64,000 nucleotides of DNA, from the NCBI GenBank assembly GCA_003650125.1, contig QNFX01000005.1, positions 1 to 64,000 of the forward strand, written 5' to 3'. The stretch is from Campylobacterota bacterium (GTDB taxonomy: Bacteria; Bdellovibrionota; Bacteriovoracia; Bacteriovoracales; Bacteriovoracaceae). The notes below the pieces were generated by a model. That model saw nothing but the letters and a program-made list of their open reading frames with translations, had not been told where the DNA came from and did not search any database. The translations under genes and the position numbers were made by a program. This document shows, piece by piece, positions 60,010-64,000 of the stretch. The stretch's first letter is position 1; each line of letters opens with the position of its first letter.

Positions 60010-61098
60010 ATGATTCTAAAGAAATTAATCTTAAAAGAGTGGTTTAGATCCTTTCTAACCTCTTCTTTGATGCTATTTATTTTATCATCTGTGGCGCACT
60101 TGATCAGTAAGCTTTTACAAAGTGGTACTACCCTTGAAGGTGTTCTTTGGGATTATTTCTACACAATCCCCTGGCTTTTAAATAAAATTCTTGCTGTCTG
60201 TTGCCTTTTTGCCTCTCTATTCTCGATTAATAAACTTATTAATCGAAATGAACTCACGGCCATCTTCGCTTCGGGATTTACTCGTAAAAAATTTCTTCTC
60301 ACTATTTTTCAGGCCTCTTTAGTAATCGCTTTTTTACAATTTATTACCAACGGTTTTTTAAATCCAAAAGCAAAACACGAAAAAAATATTAGAGCGGCCA
60401 GTGGTCTTTTTAAAAGTGGGGGACTTCGCCGAACATTCCTCAAGCAAGGAAAATATTGGTATAAAAGTAAGGATTACTTTCTCTCTTTTGGCCCCTTTGA
60501 TAAGGCCAGTGAACAACTTCCTAATGTCTCTCTTTTAAAATTTGATAAAAACTTCCAGGTTAGAGAGGAAATATTCGCTAAAAAGATTCAACACTTAAAA
60601 GATAAAACGTGGATCTTCTATCAAGCTAAAATCATCTCTAATTTAGACATTGATGATTTTCCAAAAGTTGAAGAAAAAGACGTTATGGAGGTGACACTGC
60701 TTGAAACTCCTCAAGATTTATATCAACTTCAAGCGGATATCTCGACCCTTAATTTTTTTGATCTTAGAAACTACATAAACCAATTAAAAAAAGTGGATCT
60801 CAACACTGCTGAATATGAAGTTCTCTATCTCGATATGTTGGCCACCACTATAATTTGCGTGATCTTTGCTCTACTGGCCTCACTGCCGATTTTTCACCCG
60901 AATCGACGAGGCAATCCGTTTGGAAAAAATCTCATCTCCATCTTACTTTTTACTCTGATCTATTGGTTTTTCTACACCTATTGCCTAGAGCTTGGGAAAA
61001 GCTCCAAAGTAAATGTATACCTCGCCACTTTCATAGTGCCAGGATTCTTCTTATTCCTTCTAAGTGGTTATTTTTACAGGCATAGGAAGCTCGCCTAA
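60010..61098 (+). CDS. LptF/LptG-family lipopolysaccharide export permease
   Basis: An inner-membrane permease of the LPS transporter. The layout is two or three N-terminal helices (about 10-120), a periplasmic jellyroll-like region (about 130-255), and helices in the last 90 residues. FASGFTRKKFLLTIF is the conserved coupling-helix region of YjgP/YjgQ proteins. Residue count is 362, typical of this family. I cannot tell LptF from LptG by eye. A partner permease and LptB are not in the window. It is preceded by an outer-membrane-like gene with a 2-base gap. Confidence 0.85.
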   Translation: MILKKLILKEWFRSFLTSSLMLFILSSVAHLISKLLQSGTTLEGVLWDYFYTIPWLLNKILAVCCLFASLFSINKLINRNELTAIFASGFTRKKFLLTIFQASLVIAFLQFITNGFLNPKAKHEKNIRAASGLFKSGGLRRTFLKQGKYWYKSKDYFLSFGPFDKASEQLPNVSLLKFDKNFQVREEIFAKKIQHLKDKTWIFYQAKIISNLDIDDFPKVEEKDVMEVTLLETPQDLYQLQADISTLNFFDLRNYINQLKKVDLNTAEYEVLYLDMLATTIICVIFALLASLPIFHPNRRGNPFGKNLISILLFTLIYWFFYTYCLELGKSSKVNVYLATFIVPGFFLFLLSGYFYRHRKLA

Positions 61099-61157
61099 TC
61101 ATCTAAAAGTTATAGGTGCTATGGACTCACGCGGCGTGGATATGCTATAAACCCCCT

Positions 61158-61736
61158 ATGAATTTTTTAGAAGATTACCAATTAGCAGGTAATGAAATTG
61201 AAATTTTTAAATACCCAAACCCAGTTCTGAAAAAAGTGGCAGATCCTGTCACGGAATTTAACGATGAGCTGAGAAGCTTGGTGAAAGATATGCTCTACAC
61301 CATGTACCAAGCGCCAGGTCTAGGCCTTGCCGCACCTCAAGTGGGAAAAAGTCTCAGATTTTTTGTCATGGATACGGATTATCTGCGAGAAGAGATCTCT
61401 GATGCCCAGGGCAATGAGAGCTATAAATTATCTGAATTTAATCCCAAAGTTATCATCAACCCACTTTTTAAAGATCATGAGGGGCAAATCCTCTATGAAG
61501 AAGGATGTTTAAGTATTCCTGGAATCTTTGAAAATGTTAAAAGAGCTGAAAAGGTAACTGTTGAATATCAAGATATGTGGGGAAAAAAACACACAGAGCT
61601 TGCGGAGGGTGTATTCTCTGTTTGCTTGCAACATGAAAATGACCATCTCGATGGCATCGTATTTCTTGAAAGATTAAGTTTACTTAAGAAAAATTTTTTG
61701 AGAAAAAAATTCTTAAAAGCCCAGGCAATGGCCTAA
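61158..61736 (+). CDS. def: Peptide deformylase
   Basis: Removes the formyl group from nascent protein N-termini using an Fe2+ or Zn2+ ion. The three family motifs are complete: GLGLAAPQVG, EEGCLSIPG with the metal-binding Cys, and LQHENDHLDG with the two metal His and the catalytic Glu. From the ATG at 61158 the protein has 192 residues. An upstream in-frame start at 61116 gives 206 but adds an unlikely leader. No good ribosome binding site is visible for either start. fmt follows after 3 bases. Confidence 0.95.
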   Translation: MNFLEDYQLAGNEIEIFKYPNPVLKKVADPVTEFNDELRSLVKDMLYTMYQAPGLGLAAPQVGKSLRFFVMDTDYLREEISDAQGNESYKLSEFNPKVIINPLFKDHEGQILYEEGCLSIPGIFENVKRAEKVTVEYQDMWGKKHTELAEGVFSVCLQHENDHLDGIVFLERLSLLKKNFLRKKFLKAQAMA

Positions 61737-61739
61737 TTT

Positions 61740-62669
61740 ATGAACAAATTAAATGTTGTATTTTGTGGAACTCCAGACTTTGCGATTCCCACCCTTAAAG
61801 TACTAAAGGATCACCCTCAGGTGAACCTGATTAAGGTTATCACCATGCCGGATAGGCCTAAAGGTAGAGGGCGTGTAATGACTCCTCCTCCTGTGGCAAC
61901 CTTTGCTAAAGAAAACTCAGTCCCACTTTTGCAAACAGCAAATATAAACGATGAGCTTCTAAGCGATTTTAAAGAGGCCGATTTATTTATCGTTTTGGCC
62001 TTCGCCCAATTTTTAGGAAAAAAAATCTTAGACCTTCCAAAGATTGGGCCCTTTAATATTCACACCTCACTTCTTCCTAAATATCGAGGGGCCGCGCCCA
62101 TTCAACATGCTATTTTAAATGGGGATAAAATAACTGGTGTGAGCATTCAAAGAATGGTTAAAAAAATGGACGCAGGTGATGTGGTCTATTCCCATGAGGT
62201 GGAAATTTTAGAAACTGAGACCTCCGGAGACCTCTTTTTAAAACTTCAAAATGAAGCTGCTCTTGGCACTCAGAATTTTTTAAAATTAGTATTAGAAGAT
62301 AACTTGACCTTTACCCCTCAAGATTCTGCAAAGATTTCTTTTGCTCCTTCTCTAAAAAAAGAAGATGGACATTTAAATTTTGCCCAACTTAGCTCAAAAG
62401 AGCTTTCCAACCGCATTAGAGCGTTCTCTCCCTGGCCTGGGACATATTGTTATTTGGGAAAAAAAAGGTTAAAAATCTTTTCTATTAAAACATCTGATTT
62501 GAGTCTTAAACCAGGCGTTGTTCACACCGATCACAACTTTTTGGTTGTGGGTTGTAAAGATGGATCTGTAAGACTTGATGAGGTTCAATTAGAAGGTCGA
62601 AAGGCCTGTTCTGATGTGGAGTTATTAAACGGCCTTAAAAACAAGGGCGAACCCATCGAACTAAAATAA
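61740..62669 (+). CDS. fmt: Methionyl-tRNA formyltransferase
   Basis: Formylates initiator Met-tRNA with 10-formyl-tetrahydrofolate. The signature FNIHTSLLPKYRGAAPIQHA contains the catalytic Asn and His, and ITGVSIQRMVKKMDAGDVVY follows. The N-terminus VVFCGTPDFAIPTLKVL and the C-terminal tRNA-binding domain are complete. It has 309 residues. The def-fmt pair is a common operon. Folate supply links it to folK, but those genes are about 22 kb away. Confidence 0.97.
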   Translation: MNKLNVVFCGTPDFAIPTLKVLKDHPQVNLIKVITMPDRPKGRGRVMTPPPVATFAKENSVPLLQTANINDELLSDFKEADLFIVLAFAQFLGKKILDLPKIGPFNIHTSLLPKYRGAAPIQHAILNGDKITGVSIQRMVKKMDAGDVVYSHEVEILETETSGDLFLKLQNEAALGTQNFLKLVLEDNLTFTPQDSAKISFAPSLKKEDGHLNFAQLSSKELSNRIRAFSPWPGTYCYLGKKRLKIFSIKTSDLSLKPGVVHTDHNFLVVGCKDGSVRLDEVQLEGRKACSDVELLNGLKNKGEPIELK

Positions 62670-62683
62670 AAAAGGGAATATCC

Positions 62684-63337
62684 ATGATAATAGTCTCCCC
62701 TAGTCTTCTCTCCTGTGACTTTTTAAATATTGAATCTGAACTTAAATATTTTGATGATGTGAAAGATTTTTGGTTCCACCTAGATATTATGGATGGGCAT
62801 TTCGTACCTAATCTTACCTTTGGCCATCCCATTGTTAAATTAATAAGCAAAAATACTAATCAAAAACTAGATGCTCACTTTATGGTGACCAACCCTGAAT
62901 TTTATGTCGATACTTTTAAAGATTACAATATTCACAACTTTACTTTTCATGTCGAGGCCTGTGAAGACTCTATTGCCTTAGTTAAAAAGGCCAAAGAATT
63001 TTATCCTAGTGTTGGAGTTTCTCTTCGACCTGGAACCTCTCTAGATCTTATCTCTGATGAGCTTTTAAAAAGCATTGATTTACTCTTGGTGATGTCTGTT
63101 GAACCAGGTTTTGGCGGACAAGGTTTTATGGAAAGTACTTGGGAGCGATTAAAACAAATACGAGAGAGACAAAATGCTCTTGGAACAAATGTGATGGTTC
63201 AAATAGATGGTGGTGTCAGCGATAAGAATGCCACTTCTTTAATTGAACACGGAGCAAATAATCTCGTGGCCGGGTCCTATGTGTTTAAAGGCGGTCCTGT
63301 AGAATATCTAAATAGAATTAAATCTTTAAGGAATTAA
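62684..63337 (+). CDS. rpe: Ribulose-phosphate 3-epimerase
   Basis: Interconverts ribulose-5-phosphate and xylulose-5-phosphate in the pentose phosphate pathway. The TIM-barrel motifs are SPSLLSCDFLNIESEL, FHLDIMDGHFVPNLTFG with the metal-binding His and Asp, VMSVEPGFGGQGFM and VQIDGGVSDKN. It has 217 residues. AGGGA lies upstream of the ATG. hutH starts only 1 base after its stop codon. Confidence 0.97.
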   Translation: MIIVSPSLLSCDFLNIESELKYFDDVKDFWFHLDIMDGHFVPNLTFGHPIVKLISKNTNQKLDAHFMVTNPEFYVDTFKDYNIHNFTFHVEACEDSIALVKKAKEFYPSVGVSLRPGTSLDLISDELLKSIDLLLVMSVEPGFGGQGFMESTWERLKQIRERQNALGTNVMVQIDGGVSDKNATSLIEHGANNLVAGSYVFKGGPVEYLNRIKSLRN

Positions 63338-63338
63338 A

Positions 63339-64000
63339 ATGGTAACAAAAGTTAAACTGACCGGGATAGATTTAACGATAGAACAAGTTTATGAGTGGGC
63401 CACCTCGAGTGATAAAGAAATTGAAATCTCGCTTGATGAAGATGCCTTAAAAAGAATGCAGGTATCACGAGATTATGTGCATAAAATCGTAAGCGATGGG
63501 AAACCTGTCTATGGAATTAATACTGGCTTTGGGGCCCTCTCTGATAAATTTATTGATAAAGAAAACCTTGCTGAATTGCAGGTCAATTTAATTCGCTCTC
63601 ATTGCACAGGTGTTGGTAAACCTTTTAATAGAACTATCTCCCGAGCAATTATGATTTTACGGGCCAATTGTTTGGCCTCTGGGTTTTCCGGAATAAACCC
63701 AGAACTTGTTGTACTCTTACTTGATCTTATAAACCATGGAGTGACTCCGGTTATTCCTGAAAAAGGTTCTGTCGGGGCCTCTGGTGACTTGGCCCCGCTC
63801 TCCCATATCGCCATCACCTTAATCGGTGAAGGCAAAGTTCTTTACAAGGGAGAATTAATTCCCTCTAAAAAGGCACTGGATAAAATTGGCAAAAAATCTG
63901 TTATCCTCGGTCCTAAAGATGGACTGGCGCTGATAAATGGAACTGCTGTTATGGCAGGTCTTGGGGCCATTGCCATTTATGAATCTACAAGACTTATGAA
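63339..64000 (+). CDS. hutH: Histidine ammonia-lyase, N-terminal part (gene runs off the window)
   Basis: Deaminates histidine to urocanate, the first step of histidine catabolism. The N-terminal 220 residues are seen: YGINTGFGALSDKFI with the catalytic Tyr region, LQVNLIRSHCTGVG, and GSVGASGDLAPLSH, in which Ala-Ser-Gly forms the MIO prosthetic group. The ATG at 63339 has AAGGAA upstream and follows rpe by 1 base. The rest lies beyond base 64000. Other aromatic ammonia-lyases share these motifs; histidine is the most likely substrate. Confidence 0.9.
   Translation, partial: MVTKVKLTGIDLTIEQVYEWATSSDKEIEISLDEDALKRMQVSRDYVHKIVSDGKPVYGINTGFGALSDKFIDKENLAELQVNLIRSHCTGVGKPFNRTISRAIMILRANCLASGFSGINPELVVLLLDLINHGVTPVIPEKGSVGASGDLAPLSHIAITLIGEGKVLYKGELIPSKKALDKIGKKSVILGPKDGLALINGTAVMAGLGAIAIYESTRLM

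Noticed and set aside
61116-61157. Longer start for peptide deformylase
   Set aside because: It adds a 14-residue leader unlike the family and has no ribosome binding site; the ATG at 61158 fits better.

Overview
The window is 64 kb of compact, AT-rich chromosome from a Gram-negative, flagellated bacterium. It has outer-membrane machinery (BamD, FlgH/FlgI, an LptF/LptG-type permease, many lipobox proteins and beta-barrel-like proteins), two class A penicillin-binding proteins, and a CsrA-FliW switch beside the hook genes. The low GC, the gene repertoire (arginine succinyltransferase pathway, histidine ammonia-lyase, an acyl-CoA dehydrogenase with electron transfer flavoprotein, many secreted proteins of unknown function) and the style of the hypothetical proteins suggest a Bdellovibrionota organism, perhaps Bacteriovoracaceae. 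That placement is an inference; no rRNA or other firm marker lies in the window. No mobile element, prophage or CRISPR array was seen, and no gap between genes exceeds about 210 bases.

Layout. 0.1-7.4 kb (minus): a 1080-residue secreted protein, PBP1A, a patatin-like lipoprotein with a broken active site, and xseB. 7.5-16.3 kb (plus): flgF-flgG-flgA-flgH-flgI-flgJ-flgM-flgN-flgK-flgL-csrA-fliW. 16.3-18.5 kb (minus): a TPR protein, bamD and a BatE-like protein. 18.5-22.4 kb (plus): an astC-like gene, astA and astD. 22.4-24.4 kb: a hypothetical gene, tRNA-Asn and an HExxH-domain enzyme. 24.4-26.7 kb (minus): a YgfZ-TPR fusion, an A-type Fe-S carrier and a receiver-like protein. 26.9-27.3 kb (plus): a ferredoxin. 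27.3-32.7 kb (minus): an operon of a dead M48-like membrane protein, a CHASE2 histidine kinase, an NtrC-type regulator, lspA and lgt. 32.9-33.7 kb (plus): an endonuclease IV-like protein. 33.7-38.2 kb (minus): LysM lipoprotein, dead M48-like lipoprotein, AmgK/MurU-like pair, PilZ protein and a small lipoprotein. 38.3-42.9 kb (plus): an outer-membrane-like protein, a 45-residue LptM-like lipoprotein, folK, acyl-CoA dehydrogenase and etfBA. 42.9-44.6 kb (minus): DUF4388 protein and Mrp. 44.7-47.3 kb (plus): HAMP-like protein and a lytic transglycosylase. 47.3-52.0 kb (minus): PBP1B-like protein, tRNA-Gln, prs, pth and ychF. 52.1-53.6 kb (plus): a beta-barrel-like protein. 53.6-59.1 kb (minus): a secreted protein, priA and an 812-residue secreted protein. 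59.2-64.0 kb (plus): an outer-membrane-like protein, LptF/G, def, fmt, rpe and the start of hutH.

How the genes fit together. Three themes stand out: building and clocking the flagellum; building, recycling and monitoring the envelope (two PBPs, a transglycosylase, AmgK/MurU, BamD, Lgt/LspA, LptF/G); and burning amino acids and acyl-CoAs. The most unusual content is a set of enzyme relatives that have lost catalytic residues (a patatin, two M48 peptidases, a receiver domain), a two-component system in one operon with lipoprotein maturation genes, an HExxH oxygenase-like gene butted against a tRNA, and a possible RNA hairpin that hides the fliW ribosome binding site. Seven of the eight convergent gene junctions overlap, three of them through a shared CTAG. 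The tetramer GGCC is far more frequent than base composition predicts.
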